From: Oceaniglobus ichthyenteri
GTDB lineage: Bacteria; Pseudomonadota; Alphaproteobacteria; Rhodobacterales; Rhodobacteraceae
NCBI RefSeq assembly: GCF_003057885.1
Contig: NZ_QAGK01000008.1
Span: forward strand, 62,001 to 126,000
DNA length: 64,000 bases
Direction of reading: 5' to 3'
Notes under the pieces: generated by a model
Database searches by the model: none
What the model was told of the DNA's origin: nothing
Seen by the model: only the letters and a program-made list of their open reading frames with translations
Translations under genes and position numbers: made by a program
Shown: piece after piece, positions 26,444 through 35,405 of the stretch
Numbering within the stretch: position 1 is the first letter of the stretch
How the letters are laid out: the number at the start of each line of letters is the position of its first letter

Positions 26444-28975
26444 ATGAGCCTCGCCCTTGCCACCCGTATTGCCCGCCGCGAATTGCGCGGGGGGATCAAA
26501 GGATTTCGCGTTTTTCTGGCCTGTCTGGCGCTGGGCATTGCTGCGATTGCCGCTGTGGGCACTGTGCGCGAAAGCATCAATGCCGGTTTGGAGCGTGAGG
26601 GTGCGTCGATCCTGGGGGGGGATGTTTCGATTGAGCTGACCTATCGATTCATTGCGGCGCCTGAGCGCGCTTGGCTTGACGGATTGGGGGCGGTGTCGGA
26701 GATCGTTGATTTCCGCTCAATGGCAGTTGTGACGCGAGGGGAAGACAGCGAGCGCGCCCTGACTCAGGTAAAAGGGGTTGATGGGGCGTATCCGCTGTAT
26801 GGCGTGGTCGGCCTTGCGCCTGACGTGCCGTTGGAACAGGCATTGGCGGGGCAGGGTGGAGTGCCCGGTGCGGTGATGGACCGGGTGTTGAAGGATCGCC
26901 TGGGGCTTGGGGTGGGCGATGTGTTTCGCCTTGGCACGCAGGATTTTGTGGTCATGGCCACGTTGACGGGCGAACCTGACAGCGGCACCGGCGGTTTTGG
27001 TTTGGGGCCGCGCACATTGGTGGCAACATCGGCCTTGGAAAATTCAGGGCTTTTGCAGCCCGGTACGTTGTTTGAAACCGAATATCGACTTCGGCTTGCG
27101 CCTGATGCGGATCTGGATGCGCTGAAAGCAGAGGTGGCTGAGCGGCTGGAAGATACCGGCTATCGCTGGCGCGACCGGCGCAATGGTGCGCCCGGTGTCA
27201 CACGCTTTGTTGAGCGGTTGTCGGCGTTTCTGGTGTTGGTGGGGTTGGCAGGGCTGGCTGTCGGCGGCGTGGGTGTGGCCAGCGCGGTGCGCGCCCATCT
27301 TGAGGGCAAAACCGGCGTGATCGCGACATTGAAAACATTGGGTGCCGAGGGGCGGCTGATTTTTCAGATATACTTGATTCAGATTGCGATTTTGTCAGCG
27401 CTTGGCATGGTGATCGGCGTGATCCTTGGCGCGGCCGCGCCGTTGTTATTCGCGCCGATGATCGAGGCACGCCTGCCGGTGCCAACGGCCTTTGCCATTT
27501 ATCCGAAGCCCCTGTTTGAGGCGGCGCTTTACGGCGCGCTGACCGCTTTGTTGTTCACCCTCTGGCCTTTGGCGCGCACCGAACAGATCCGCGCCGCTGC
27601 TCTGTACCGCGATTTGGGGGCGGCGACCGGCACGATGCCGCGCCCGTTCTATATCGCAGTGCTGATTGCGGTGATGCTGGCGCTGGTGGCGGTGGCGGCG
27701 GGGTTGTCGGGCCTGGCTTGGCTGACGCTGTATGCGGCGCTGGGCCTTGGCGCGGCGTTTGTGGCGCTGATGGGGGCGGCGGCCTTGGTGCGTGCCTTGG
27801 CCAAGCGTGGCGCGCGCAGCCGAGCGGTGCGCGGGCACAGTGCGCTGCGCCTGGCGCTTGGGTCGGTTGGCGGGCCGGGGGGCGAGGCGACGTCGGTGGT
27901 CCTGTCTTTGGGTCTGGGTCTGACGGTGTTGGCGGCGGTGGGACAGATTGATGCGAACCTGCGTGGTGCCATCGCGCGGGATTTGCCCGATGTCGCGCCG
28001 AGCTATTTCATGGTCGATATTCAGACCGACCAGCTTGAGGGGTTTCGTGCCCGTCTTGACGACGATCCCGGGGTCAGTGCCGTTGAAACCGCGCCGATGC
28101 TGCGCGGTGTGGTCAGCAAAATCAATGGCCGCGATGCGACCGAGGTTGCGCCAGATCACTGGGTCGTGCGCGGCGATCGCGGCATCACCTATGCCGCGCA
28201 GCCGGGCGAAGATACCACCGTGACGGCAGGGGAATGGTGGCCCGTGGATTACACCGGCCCGCCCCAGGTCAGCTTTGCCGCCGATGAGGCCGCGGAAATC
28301 GGCCTGTCTTTGGGCGATACGATCACGGTTAATATCCTGGGCCGGGAGATCACCGCCGAAATTACCAGCTTTCGCGCCGTGGATTTTTCCACCGCCGGGA
28401 TCGGGTTTATCCTGACGTTGAATCCTGCTGCGTTGGCCGGGGCGCCCCACACCCATATCGCCACGATCTATGCCGATGAAGAATCCGAGGCGGCGATTTT
28501 GCGTGATCTGGCCAATGCCTATCCCAATATCACAGCGATCCGGGTGCGCGATGCGATTGACCGGGTGACGGTGATCTTGGGCGGGATCGCGGCGGCCATC
28601 ACCTATGGCGCGCTGGCCACTTTGATTACGGGGGGGGTCGTGTTGATTGGCGCGGCGGCAGCGGGCGAGCGGGCGCGTACCTATGAGGCGGCAATCCTGA
28701 AAACCCTTGGCGCGTCGCGGGCCACGATTTTGGGTAGTTTCGCGTTGCGCTCGGCCATATTGGGCGCGGCGGCGGGATTGGTGGCGATAGGCGCGGGGGG
28801 CATTGCCGGTTGGGCCGTGTCGCGATTCGTGATGGACACCGATTTCGTGTTTGAGCCGGTGTCGGCCCTGATCATCGTGATTGGCGGCGTGGTGGTGACG
28901 ATGCTGGCGGGGCTTGCCTTTGCCTGGCGGCCCTTGGCGGCGCGTCCGGCGCGGGTGCTGCGCGGGGCCGAATAG
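26444..28975 (+). CDS. ABC transporter permease, FtsX-like, YbbP family
   Basis: An 843-residue membrane protein with two FtsX/MacB-type permease units. It begins MSLALATRIARRELRGGIKG. A first helix (FLACLALGIAAIAAVGTV) leads into a periplasmic domain (REGASILGGDVSIELTYRF). There are three helices near residues 240-380, several more central helices and a final set ending AFAWRPLAARPARVLRGAE. ATG 26444 was preferred to ATG 26429, which lacks a ribosome-binding site. It is the partner of the preceding ATPase. Probable role: moving a lipid or lipoprotein across the envelope (inference). Confidence 0.85.
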   Translation: MSLALATRIARRELRGGIKGFRVFLACLALGIAAIAAVGTVRESINAGLEREGASILGGDVSIELTYRFIAAPERAWLDGLGAVSEIVDFRSMAVVTRGEDSERALTQVKGVDGAYPLYGVVGLAPDVPLEQALAGQGGVPGAVMDRVLKDRLGLGVGDVFRLGTQDFVVMATLTGEPDSGTGGFGLGPRTLVATSALENSGLLQPGTLFETEYRLRLAPDADLDALKAEVAERLEDTGYRWRDRRNGAPGVTRFVERLSAFLVLVGLAGLAVGGVGVASAVRAHLEGKTGVIATLKTLGAEGRLIFQIYLIQIAILSALGMVIGVILGAAAPLLFAPMIEARLPVPTAFAIYPKPLFEAALYGALTALLFTLWPLARTEQIRAAALYRDLGAATGTMPRPFYIAVLIAVMLALVAVAAGLSGLAWLTLYAALGLGAAFVALMGAAALVRALAKRGARSRAVRGHSALRLALGSVGGPGGEATSVVLSLGLGLTVLAAVGQIDANLRGAIARDLPDVAPSYFMVDIQTDQLEGFRARLDDDPGVSAVETAPMLRGVVSKINGRDATEVAPDHWVVRGDRGITYAAQPGEDTTVTAGEWWPVDYTGPPQVSFAADEAAEIGLSLGDTITVNILGREITAEITSFRAVDFSTAGIGFILTLNPAALAGAPHTHIATIYADEESEAAILRDLANAYPNITAIRVRDAIDRVTVILGGIAAAITYGALATLITGGVVLIGAAAAGERARTYEAAILKTLGASRATILGSFALRSAILGAAAGLVAIGAGGIAGWAVSRFVMDTDFVFEPVSALIIVIGGVVVTMLAGLAFAWRPLAARPARVLRGAE

Positions 28976-28978
28976 GGG

Positions 28979-29413
28979 TTAATCGGCGGCGCAGGCCCGG
29001 TGATAGGCGGCAAGAACCGTATTAACCCGTTCAATGGTCGGCTGTGCGCCGCTGGCTATCTCGGCAAAAGGCACCCAACGGGCCGCCAAGGCGTCATCGG
29101 CGGGCACGGGGGTGCCCGATACATAGTCACAGGCCACCGCCGCCAACAGAAAATGAAACCGGATTGCGCCGGTATCATCGCGTTCGATCACATCGATATT
29201 GGTAAGATATCGCGTGGCCGTTGCGCGCACGCCGGTTTCCTCAAATAACTCACGCTCGGCGGCGGCAAGCGCGGTTTCGCCCAATTCCACATGGCCCCCC
29301 GGAAACCCCCAACGCCCCGCATTGGGCGGATTGCGCCGCTGAATAAGCAAGGCACAGTCATCTTTCACAACAACCGCCAGTGCGGCCAGACGGGGAACAG
29401 TGGGGGGTATCAT
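28979..29413 (-). CDS. NUDIX hydrolase
   Basis: A 144-residue protein with the Nudix box GGHVELGETALAAAERELFEETGVR (positions about 39-63; the catalytic REL-EE-G core is intact). The N-terminus MIPPTVPRLAALAVVVKDD and LLIQRRNPPNAGRWGFPGG resemble the MutT/ADP-ribose or NADH pyrophosphatase group, but the substrate is not predictable. AAAGG precedes ATG 29413; an upstream GTG at 29428 was rejected. It is convergent with the YbbP-like gene, with only 3 bases between stops. Confidence 0.85.
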   Translation of the reverse strand: MIPPTVPRLAALAVVVKDDCALLIQRRNPPNAGRWGFPGGHVELGETALAAAERELFEETGVRATATRYLTNIDVIERDDTGAIRFHFLLAAVACDYVSGTPVPADDALAARWVPFAEIASGAQPTIERVNTVLAAYHRACAAD

Positions 29414-29439
29414 AACGGCGCCTTTCACGGCGGAAAATG

Positions 29440-29516
29440 TGGTAGCGTGAGGTGGACTTGAACCACCGACCCCAGCATTATGAGTGCTGTGCTCTAACCA
29501 ACTGAGCTATCACGCC
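29440..29516 (-). tRNA. tRNA-Met (anticodon CAU), elongator type
   Basis: A 77-base cloverleaf on the minus strand. The acceptor GGCGTGA pairs with TCACGCT (G-U at pair 1-72), the D-arm contains AGCTCAGTTGGTTAGAGC, the anticodon stem CAGCA/TGCTG encloses CTCATAA, the T-arm is GGTGG-TTCAAGT-CCACC, and CCA is encoded. CAU could also be read as tRNA-Ile2 (lysidine); the G1 start with CUCAUAA loop and overall sequence look like elongator Met. It is not an initiator, because there is no run of three G-C pairs in the anticodon stem. Confidence 0.9.
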
Positions 29517-29693
29517 ATTCACATCTTGGGCGGATTAGACAACTGCGGCCCCCGTGTCAAACACAAAACCAACATGACGGCACAGATGATTGCGCGGCAA
29601 TGGGCCGAATGTGCCCCAAGGTTTCACGACTTTGCCTTAGTGATGCCAATGTGGCGGGCGATGAAGGCGCTGAACGGATTGGAGTTTCCCTTC

Positions 29694-30587
29694 ATGCGCC
29701 TGTCTTGGCCTTTGCCTTTGCTGCGCCCAACGGTATTTTTTGCCGCTGGGGCGTCGGCGTTCGCGATGCTGGCGATCAGCGTCTATGCTGATTCGCAAAG
29801 GGCCGCAGACCGTTTGCTGGCCCTGCGCAGGGGCAGCCCGGCGGCCATCGCGCTACGCTCGTTTGACCCCACGGCCCATATCGGGCCCGCTGGCGAACTC
29901 GTGGTGCGCGCCCAGGTCGATGCATCACTGCCGCTGCAGGTGATGTACCGCGATGGCGTGGGCCATGACCGGGCCCTGGTTTATCCGTTGGTTGCGATTG
30001 ATGCGGTGCGGGGTGCGACCGATGCGCCAATTCTGGGGTATTTCTTTGTTGAATTGCCCCCCTCCCAAGCTGAAATTCTGGATTTTGCCAATATCATGCC
30101 GCCCTATGAAAAGGTGGGCGCCTATGGCCCGATTGTCACCTTGAACGGCGAACTGGGGGTTTCCGAGCAACTGAGCGAACATGTTGCAACCCTGTTGGCG
30201 GGCGTGTCCCGGCCAACCGTGGCCGATCTGGTGGGAATACGGCCCTATCCCGAAGGGCGGGCCGTGGCCCTGTCTGCCCCGCGCCCGTCGCCCTGGCGGT
30301 TTGTATGGGTGACGCTGGGGTTGGTGTTTTTTGGCGCGGGGAGCGCATTGGGGCGGTTTCTGCCGATATTGGCGGAGCGACGCCGCACGGCAGAAATCGC
30401 AAACGCAGGGCGCAAGCGCAGCGGCGTGGCCCCGACCCCGGAAACCGACAAGGGGCGGCTTTGCCTGGCACCGCTGGCGCCACAGCCCGACCCCCGCCGG
30501 GTAAAACGCAGCCATGGGCCGCTGACCAGCCTGATGATTGAAGGCTGGCACCAGATGCGCGATCAGAGCGCTAGAAATCGGCGGTGA
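29694..30587 (+). CDS. Uncharacterised bitopic membrane protein
   Basis: A 297-residue protein with a hydrophobic N-terminal helix (residues 11-31) and a second near 203-226 (FVWVTLGLVFFGAGSALGRF). The roughly 170 residues between would lie outside the cytoplasm, and a basic, proline-containing tail inside. The middle contains LPLQVMYRDGVGHDRALVYPLVAID. I recognise no domain. GGAG 9 bases before ATG 29694 supports this start. It begins just downstream of the tRNA on the opposite strand, and its last 17 bases overlap the 3' end of convergent mipZ. Confidence 0.6.
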   Translation: MRLSWPLPLLRPTVFFAAGASAFAMLAISVYADSQRAADRLLALRRGSPAAIALRSFDPTAHIGPAGELVVRAQVDASLPLQVMYRDGVGHDRALVYPLVAIDAVRGATDAPILGYFFVELPPSQAEILDFANIMPPYEKVGAYGPIVTLNGELGVSEQLSEHVATLLAGVSRPTVADLVGIRPYPEGRAVALSAPRPSPWRFVWVTLGLVFFGAGSALGRFLPILAERRRTAEIANAGRKRSGVAPTPETDKGRLCLAPLAPQPDPRRVKRSHGPLTSLMIEGWHQMRDQSARNRR

Positions 30588-31389
30588 CGCCGGGCAGGCG
30601 CAGTTCCTTGATCAGGTCGCGCAATTCCTGCCGGGCGGCGATATTGGACAGGTTGAGATTGCCCACACCGATGTCTTTCAGATCCAGCAGGGTCAGACCC
30701 CGGGGAAACAGTTCGCGGAAAATCACCCGCTCGGAAAATCCGGGGGCGACGCGAAACCCGATTCGTTTGGCCAGGTGATCCAGTGCCTCGCCCATCTTGC
30801 GTTTGTTGATCATTTGTTGCGCGCCCAAACGGTTGCGCACCACGATCCAGTCAATCGGTTTCAGCCCAGCTTGCGCGCGCAATTGCCGCGCGTTCCACAC
30901 CATTTCGGAATAGACCGACGGGCCAAGAATGCGGTTGGTTTCGGCATCGACCCGCGCCAACAGATCGAAATCGACAAAACTGTCGTTCAGCGGAGAAATC
31001 AGCGTATCGGCCAAGGAATGCGCCACCTGTGACAATCGGGTGTGGCTGCCGGGGCAATCGATCAGGATGAAATCGGCGGTTTCTTCCATGCCCGCCACAG
31101 CCGCCGACAACCGGCGATCATAAACGTTTTCGCCCGGCTCAAGCGCCTCGGGCGAAATTTCGGGCAGATCGCGGTAATCGGGCACCGGCAGATCCAACCC
31201 GTTGTTTGCCAGATACAGGCGGCGGTTTTCCACATAGCGGCCAAAGCTTTTTTGCCGCAGATCCAGATCCAGCGCGCCCACTTTGTGACCCATCCGCACC
31301 AATGCGGTGGCCACATGCATCGAGGTGGTCGATTTGCCCGACCCGCCCTTTTCGTTCCCGACAACGATAATATGTGCCAAACCTGTCAT
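30571..31389 (-). CDS. mipZ: Division-plane positioning ATPase MipZ
   Basis: A 272-residue ParA/MinD-superfamily ATPase. The deviant Walker A VVGNEKGGSGKSTTSMHVAT lies at residues 8-27, ALDLDLRQKSFGRYVENR follows, and switch II contains FILIDCPGSH. MipZ forms a ParB-linked gradient from the poles that inhibits FtsZ polymerisation away from midcell in alphaproteobacteria. The start could be ATG 31401 instead, adding MGKR; neither has a well-spaced ribosome-binding site. It lies behind the rpmE terminator and shares a 17-base convergent overlap with the membrane protein gene. Confidence 0.9.
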   Translation of the reverse strand: MTGLAHIIVVGNEKGGSGKSTTSMHVATALVRMGHKVGALDLDLRQKSFGRYVENRRLYLANNGLDLPVPDYRDLPEISPEALEPGENVYDRRLSAAVAGMEETADFILIDCPGSHTRLSQVAHSLADTLISPLNDSFVDFDLLARVDAETNRILGPSVYSEMVWNARQLRAQAGLKPIDWIVVRNRLGAQQMINKRKMGEALDHLAKRIGFRVAPGFSERVIFRELFPRGLTLLDLKDIGVGNLNLSNIAARQELRDLIKELRLPGVTADF

Positions 31390-31607
31390 CCTTTTGCCCA
31401 TGCCCCGGGTCAGCGCCCCATGGGCGGACCTTTGCCAAGGTCGGGGTTATGCATTTGACATGTTCTTTGCAAAACTGGCGCGACTTTGGAAGGGCTGAGC
31501 GCAAGGTTTCGCATATTGTTCAGAGGATGGGTGGGGCAATGGCCCCCGCGCAACAGGGTATGAAACCTGTCCGATCCATTGGTGCGGGCGCAGATGCCCC
31601 GCGCATG

Positions 31608-31641
31608 AAAAAAGGCCGCCCGCAGATTGCGAACGGCCTTT
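31608..31641 (-). terminator. Terminator of the rplS-rpmE unit
   Basis: On the minus strand: AAAGGCCG, an 18-base loop, CGGCCTTTTTT. It lies 21 bases after the rpmE stop. It closes the long ribosomal-protein block before mipZ. The 220 bases between it and mipZ hold no convincing gene. Confidence 0.8.
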
Positions 31642-31662
31642 GATCTTTGGCGAAACTCTGGC

Positions 31663-31884
31663 TTAGAAACCCAGACCTTCGTACTTTTTCTTGAACTTGG
31701 ACACACGGCCGCCGGTATCCATCAGGCGGGTGTTGCCGCCGGTCCAGGCCGGGTGAACCGATGGATCGATATCGAGCGCCATCTGGTCGCCCTCTTTGCC
31801 CCAGGTCGATTTCATCTGAACAACGTCGCCATTGGTCATCTTGACGTTGATCATGTGATAGTCGGGATGCGTATCTTTTTTCAT
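31663..31884 (-). CDS. rpmE: 50S ribosomal protein L31
   Basis: A 73-residue protein beginning [20 protein letters not shown] and ending [10 protein letters not shown]. It contains no cysteine, so it is the zinc-independent (C-minus) form, which does not need the CxxC zinc ribbon. It lies 11 bases after rplS and is followed by a terminator. Confidence 0.95.
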   Translation of the reverse strand: MKKDTHPDYHMINVKMTNGDVVQMKSTWGKEGDQMALDIDPSVHPAWTGGNTRLMDTGGRVSKFKKKYEGLGF

Positions 31885-31895
31885 CGCTCTGCTCC

Positions 31896-32279
31896 TCAGG
31901 CTTTCTTGTCAGCCAATGGCCGGTAATTGGTGACTTCGGCAATACGGGCCGATTTGCCGCGACGGGCACGCAGATAATACAGTTTCGCGCGACGTACCTT
32001 ACCGCGACGGATCACGGTAATGTTGTCGATATTGGTGGAATGCAGGGGGAACACACGTTCCACGCCCTCACCAAAGGAAATCTTGCGAACGGTGAAAGTG
32101 CCGGCAATGCCTTTGCCGTGCTTGCGCGAAATGCACACACCTTCATAGTTCTGCACCCGGGTGCGGGTGCCTTCGGTCACTTTGTAACCGACGCGGATGG
32201 TATCACCCGCCTTGAAATCGGGGATATCGGCCCCCAGGGCGGCGACCTGTTCGGCCTCCAATTGTGCGATCAGATTCAT
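31896..32279 (-). CDS. rplS: 50S ribosomal protein L19
   Basis: A 127-residue protein. It has [20 protein letters not shown], the core [20 protein letters not shown] and [20 protein letters not shown], with the basic [23 protein letters not shown] tail (quoted in part). AAGGAG sits 7 bases before ATG 32279. Upstream in-frame sequence was discarded. It follows trmD by 49 bases, as in most proteobacteria. Confidence 0.96.
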   Translation of the reverse strand: MNLIAQLEAEQVAALGADIPDFKAGDTIRVGYKVTEGTRTRVQNYEGVCISRKHGKGIAGTFTVRKISFGEGVERVFPLHSTNIDNITVIRRGKVRRAKLYYLRARRGKSARIAEVTNYRPLADKKA

Positions 32280-32328
32280 CTGACGCTCCTTATATATACA
32301 CGGGTTGTTCCCGTTGGTGAGTGCGCCC

Positions 32329-33162
32329 TCAGAGCTCTTGGTCGTCCTCCGGGTCCATACCGTGTTTTGCACAATATGCCCGCCAGAGATCAGGGCGGCG
32401 TTCTTTGGTCAGCCGTTGGGCCATATCCCGGCGCCATTGTTCGATCTTGCCATGGTGCCCCGACAGGAGAATGTCGGGGATTGCGCGGCCTTCCCAATGG
32501 GCGGGTTTCGTATACTGGGGATGCTCCAGCAGGCCATCCGAAAAGGATTCGTCCTGTGTTGAGGCATGATTCCCAAGCACGCGGGGTATAAGCCGCACTG
32601 TCGCGTCAATCAAGGCCTGAGCGGCAATCTCGCCGCCTGTCATGACAAAATCGCCCAGTGACACCTCTTCGATATCGTAATGTTCGATTACCCGCTCATC
32701 CACGCCCTCAAAACGGCCACAAAGCAGGGTGATTCCATCGGCCTGTGAAAACCGTTGTGCCATATCCTGATCAAAGGGTTTGCCACGGGGAGAGAGGTAG
32801 ATCAGCGGCCATTTGCCCCGATCCGCGGGCGCGCCGCGCTGCGCCTGTCGGATAGCGCGCGATAGGATATCGGGGCGCAACACCATGCCAGCGCCGCCCC
32901 CCGCTGGCGTGTCATCGACATTGCGATGTTTACCCTCGCCAAAGACGCGCAAATCAATCGGTTCGCACCGCCACAACCCCTCTTGCAAAGCTTTCCCGGT
33001 CAGCGATGCGCCCAGAACGCCGGGAAACACCTCAGGGAACAGGGTGATGATCCGGGCGCACCAGGCGTTGTTCAATTTTGGCGGCTCACCGCCCAAAACG
33101 CGCGGCGTTGTGGTGGGCGCGATGGTCAGGCGGCCGTGGGATTTGGACGGGGGTTCAGACAT
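32329..33162 (-). CDS. trmD: tRNA (guanine-37-N1) methyltransferase
   Basis: A 277-residue SPOUT enzyme that makes m1G37. A 35-residue N-terminal extension ([20 protein letters not shown]), common in Rhodobacteraceae, precedes [21 protein letters not shown]. The SAM knot includes [18 protein letters not shown] and [11 protein letters not shown], and [17 protein letters not shown] is present. It is part of the rpsP-rimM-trmD-rplS order, with DUF1328 inserted upstream. Confidence 0.96.
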   Translation of the reverse strand: MSEPPSKSHGRLTIAPTTTPRVLGGEPPKLNNAWCARIITLFPEVFPGVLGASLTGKALQEGLWRCEPIDLRVFGEGKHRNVDDTPAGGGAGMVLRPDILSRAIRQAQRGAPADRGKWPLIYLSPRGKPFDQDMAQRFSQADGITLLCGRFEGVDERVIEHYDIEEVSLGDFVMTGGEIAAQALIDATVRLIPRVLGNHASTQDESFSDGLLEHPQYTKPAHWEGRAIPDILLSGHHGKIEQWRRDMAQRLTKERRPDLWRAYCAKHGMDPEDDQEL

Positions 33163-33230
33163 GGCAGGCCAATATAAACAAACATTCGCCTTGCCCTAGC
33201 ACAGTTGCGGCTGAACCGAACCCCCTTTGC

Positions 33231-33392
33231 TCAGGCGATGGCGATGATACCCAGCAGCATCAGCAAGAACAGGATCAGCGCCAAACCGATCAGTAGTTTC
33301 GCACCGGTCAACGCGGCGCCGGAAACGCGGCCAAAACCAAGCAGGGCCGCCACAGCGGCCACAACGACGAGAATGAGAATGATCTGTAACAT
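33231..33392 (-). CDS. DUF1328 small membrane protein (YtjA-like)
   Basis: A 53-residue, almost wholly hydrophobic protein beginning MLQIILILVVVAAVAALLGF and ending LLMLLGIIAIA, with two helices joined by GRVSGAALTGAKL. This matches the short DUF1328/YtjA family, whose role is unknown. AAAGGA six bases before ATG 33392 supports it. It sits between rimM and trmD on the same strand and interrupts that conserved gene pair. Confidence 0.82.
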   Translation of the reverse strand: MLQIILILVVVAAVAALLGFGRVSGAALTGAKLLIGLALILFLLMLLGIIAIA

Positions 33393-33461
33393 GGGGTGTC
33401 CTTTGCTGAACCAAACGGTGATTGCAAAGACAACGCCAGATAACGCCCTTGTGTTCCGTGT

Positions 33462-33974
33462 TTACGGGAAAAGCCCTTCGGGCGGGTCGGCAACCATGCG
33501 TTTGGCGGCCAGATCAACCGTGGGAACCACCGCCAGGGTAAATGGCAACAGTACGGTTTCGGCCTGCCCTTTGATTCGCAGTTCCAACAGATCAGCCGCG
33601 CCATGGTTTTGCACGGTCTGCACTGTACCAAGCAGCGCGCCACCGGTGTCAAATACCGACAGGCCAATCAGATCGGCGTGATAATATTCATCATCGGGCA
33701 GATTTGGCAGCCGGTCACGCGGCGCAAACAGGCGGGTGCCGCGCAGGGCGTCGGCCTGTTCCTTGTCGTTCACACCGCTCAGCCGGGCGATAAAGCCATT
33801 TTTGCTGGGTCCGATCAGCCCAAGGTCGAAACTGCGGCTGCCGTCTTCGGTGGTGAGGGGATTGTAATCTTCGATGGCCGCCGGATCGGCGCAGAAACTT
33901 TTCAGGCGGATGTCACCCTTGACGCCAAACGAACCGGCGATCGCGCCAACGCAAATCATATCGTCATGGGGCAT
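33462..33974 (-). CDS. rimM: Ribosome maturation factor RimM
   Basis: A 170-residue 16S rRNA processing factor that binds S19 and helps mature the 30S head. The N-terminal RimM domain has [21 protein letters not shown], and the C-terminal PRC-barrel begins [16 protein letters not shown] and ends [20 protein letters not shown] lies about 10 bases before ATG 33974. It follows rpsP by 57 bases. Confidence 0.94.
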   Translation of the reverse strand: MPHDDMICVGAIAGSFGVKGDIRLKSFCADPAAIEDYNPLTTEDGSRSFDLGLIGPSKNGFIARLSGVNDKEQADALRGTRLFAPRDRLPNLPDDEYYHADLIGLSVFDTGGALLGTVQTVQNHGAADLLELRIKGQAETVLLPFTLAVVPTVDLAAKRMVADPPEGLFP

Positions 33975-34031
33975 GGGGCATGGTCCTTTGAAAAACGGCA
34001 CCCCGCGCCAATCCGGCGCGGGGCGTTGAGC

Positions 34032-34388
34032 TTATTCGGCCTCTGCAGGCGCGGCCAGCTTGGCGGCTTTTTCTTCGGCGCGGGCCACGGCGGCCTTGCC
34101 GGGGGTGCCTTTTTTGGCGTTGTTGCGGGTTTTCTTTTCAACCACGCCAGCGGCCTCAAGGAAACGCGATACGCGGTCGGTGGGCAGTGCGCCGTGCGAC
34201 ATCCAGTACTGCACACGCTCCACATCCATTTTCACGCGGTTTTCATCGTCTTTGGCCAACAGGGGGTTATAGGTGCCCAGTTTTTCAATAAAACGGCCAT
34301 CGCGGGGCATGCGGCTGTCGGTGGCAACGATCGAATAATGGGGGCGCTTTTTGCTGCCGCCACGGGCGAGGCGAATCTTCATGGACAT
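34032..34388 (-). CDS. rpsP: 30S ribosomal protein S16
   Basis: A 118-residue S16 starting [40 protein letters not shown] and [16 protein letters not shown] follow. A C-terminal extension rich in Lys/Ala ([20 protein letters not shown]) is typical of alphaproteobacteria. AAAGGAG precedes ATG 34388; ATG 34382 is the alternative. It heads the rimM-trmD-rplS block. Confidence 0.95.
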   Translation of the reverse strand: MSMKIRLARGGSKKRPHYSIVATDSRMPRDGRFIEKLGTYNPLLAKDDENRVKMDVERVQYWMSHGALPTDRVSRFLEAAGVVEKKTRNNAKKGTPGKAAVARAEEKAAKLAAPAEAE

Positions 34389-34434
34389 TTGGTTTTCTCC
34401 TTTGAATGTCGGGGTTTGGGTGGGTGCACCCGGT

Positions 34435-34731
34435 CTAGGTTTGGTGGATTTCGTGGTGTTTGATGACTTCCTGGATGATGAAGGCCAGAAATTTCTTGGC
34501 GAATTCCGGGTCAAGATCGCTGTCTTTCGCCAAAGCTTCGAGGCGCGCGATCTGCATCGCTTCGCGGGCCGGATCGGACGGGGGCAGGGCGTGCTCTGCC
34601 TTTAATTTTCCCACGGCCTGGGTGTGTTTGAACCGCTCGCCCAGGGTGTAAACCAAAATGGCATCCAGGCGATCAATGCTTTCACGGTGACCTTTCAGCA
34701 GGTCGGCCGCACGGGTGATATCATCGGTCAT
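34435..34731 (-). CDS. Chorismate mutase, AroQ class
   Basis: A 98-residue all-helical protein with [25 protein letters not shown] (helix 1; R and D of the active site), [23 protein letters not shown] and [20 protein letters not shown]. This is the stand-alone AroQ mutase that converts chorismate to prephenate; its product feeds pheA at 7825-8658. It lies 46 bases upstream of rpsP in the same direction and ends the gap after ffh and the GNAT gene. Confidence 0.9.
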   Translation of the reverse strand: MTDDITRAADLLKGHRESIDRLDAILVYTLGERFKHTQAVGKLKAEHALPPSDPAREAMQIARLEALAKDSDLDPEFAKKFLAFIIQEVIKHHEIHQT

Positions 34732-34811
34732 ATTTGGCCTTTGGGGTGGGAAATCTGTGTCTGTACCGCCGTGCCCAAGGGCAAAGGGTGCGCGTTAGGC
34801 AAAGTTGAGGA

Positions 34812-34843
34812 GCCTCCGGCGGGGATATTTTGAGCAAGAAAAA
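34812..34843. repeat. Dispersed intergenic element, family B copy
   Basis: GCCTCCGGCGGGGATATTTT followed by GAGCAAGAAAAA. It occupies the 112-base gap between the chorismate mutase start and the GNAT stop. It is identical over its first 19 bases to each arm of the inverted repeat at 26334-26411. Confidence 0.7.
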
Positions 34844-35371
34844 TCACAGTGCAAACCTGTGGCGATAAACGAGCGTGTCTTGCACGGTTTCCCCCGCGGG
34901 CAGCGGTGCCTTGGGATCGACAGTTGCCCCCAAGCGTTCTGCCAGGCTGCGCGATGGGCTGTTTTCGGGGGCGATATAGCTGACCAGCGTGGAAAGTTTG
35001 AGGGCGTCACGGGCAAAGGCCAAGGCGGCTTTGGCGGCTTCGGTTGCAAAGCCTTTGCCGATGGCGTGGGGCAAAAGCACCCAACCCAGTTCCGGTTCGG
35101 GAAAGTGATCGGGATGGGTGATGCCGATTTGCCCCACCAAGGTTTTGTCGTGGGTTTCAATCGCCCAACAGCCAAAGCCGTCAAACACCCAACCGGCGCA
35201 ATCGCTGGCAAAGGCCGACCAGGCACCGCGTCGATCACGCGGCCCACCCATGAAACGAGACTGCGGCCCGGCCCACATTTCGGCCATCGGTTCAAAATCG
35301 GCACGCACATGGGCGCGCAGAATCAGCCTGTCGGTTGTAAGCACCGGAATATGGCAGGGTGTGTCGGGCAT
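34844..35371 (-). CDS. GNAT-family N-acetyltransferase (RimJ/RimL type)
   Basis: A 175-residue protein. LTTDRLILRAHVRADFEPMA is the typical RimJ/RimL opening. The acetyl-CoA loop region is ELGWVLLPHAIGKGFATEAA, where the pyrophosphate-binding motif is Q/RxxGxG/A-like (HAIGKGFA). ENSPSRSLAERLGA follows. The substrate is unknown. It is 35 bases downstream of ffh and may be co-transcribed. Confidence 0.85.
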   Translation of the reverse strand: MPDTPCHIPVLTTDRLILRAHVRADFEPMAEMWAGPQSRFMGGPRDRRGAWSAFASDCAGWVFDGFGCWAIETHDKTLVGQIGITHPDHFPEPELGWVLLPHAIGKGFATEAAKAALAFARDALKLSTLVSYIAPENSPSRSLAERLGATVDPKAPLPAGETVQDTLVYRHRFAL

Positions 35372-35405
35372 GTATTAAGACAGATCGCTTTTTTACGGAG
35401 TGTGA

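Noticed and set aside
27446-28456. 336-residue minus-strand open frame inside the YbbP-like permease
   Set aside because: A shadow frame of GC-rich membrane-protein codons; Arg/Gln/His-rich with no recognisable start or motif.
29440-29516. tRNA-Ile2 (CAU, lysidine) instead of tRNA-Met
   Set aside because: The CAU anticodon alone cannot decide, but acceptor and anticodon-stem sequences look like elongator Met and not like the GGACCC-type Ile2 acceptor that I know.
31410-31660. Possible small genes between mipZ and rpmE
   Set aside because: Several short frames exist on both strands, but none has a ribosome-binding site, a conserved look or suitable composition; the rpmE terminator occupies part of the interval.
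33603-34463. 286-residue plus-strand open frame across rimM and rpsP
   Set aside because: It runs antisense through two certain genes and has Gly/Phe/His-rich shadow composition.
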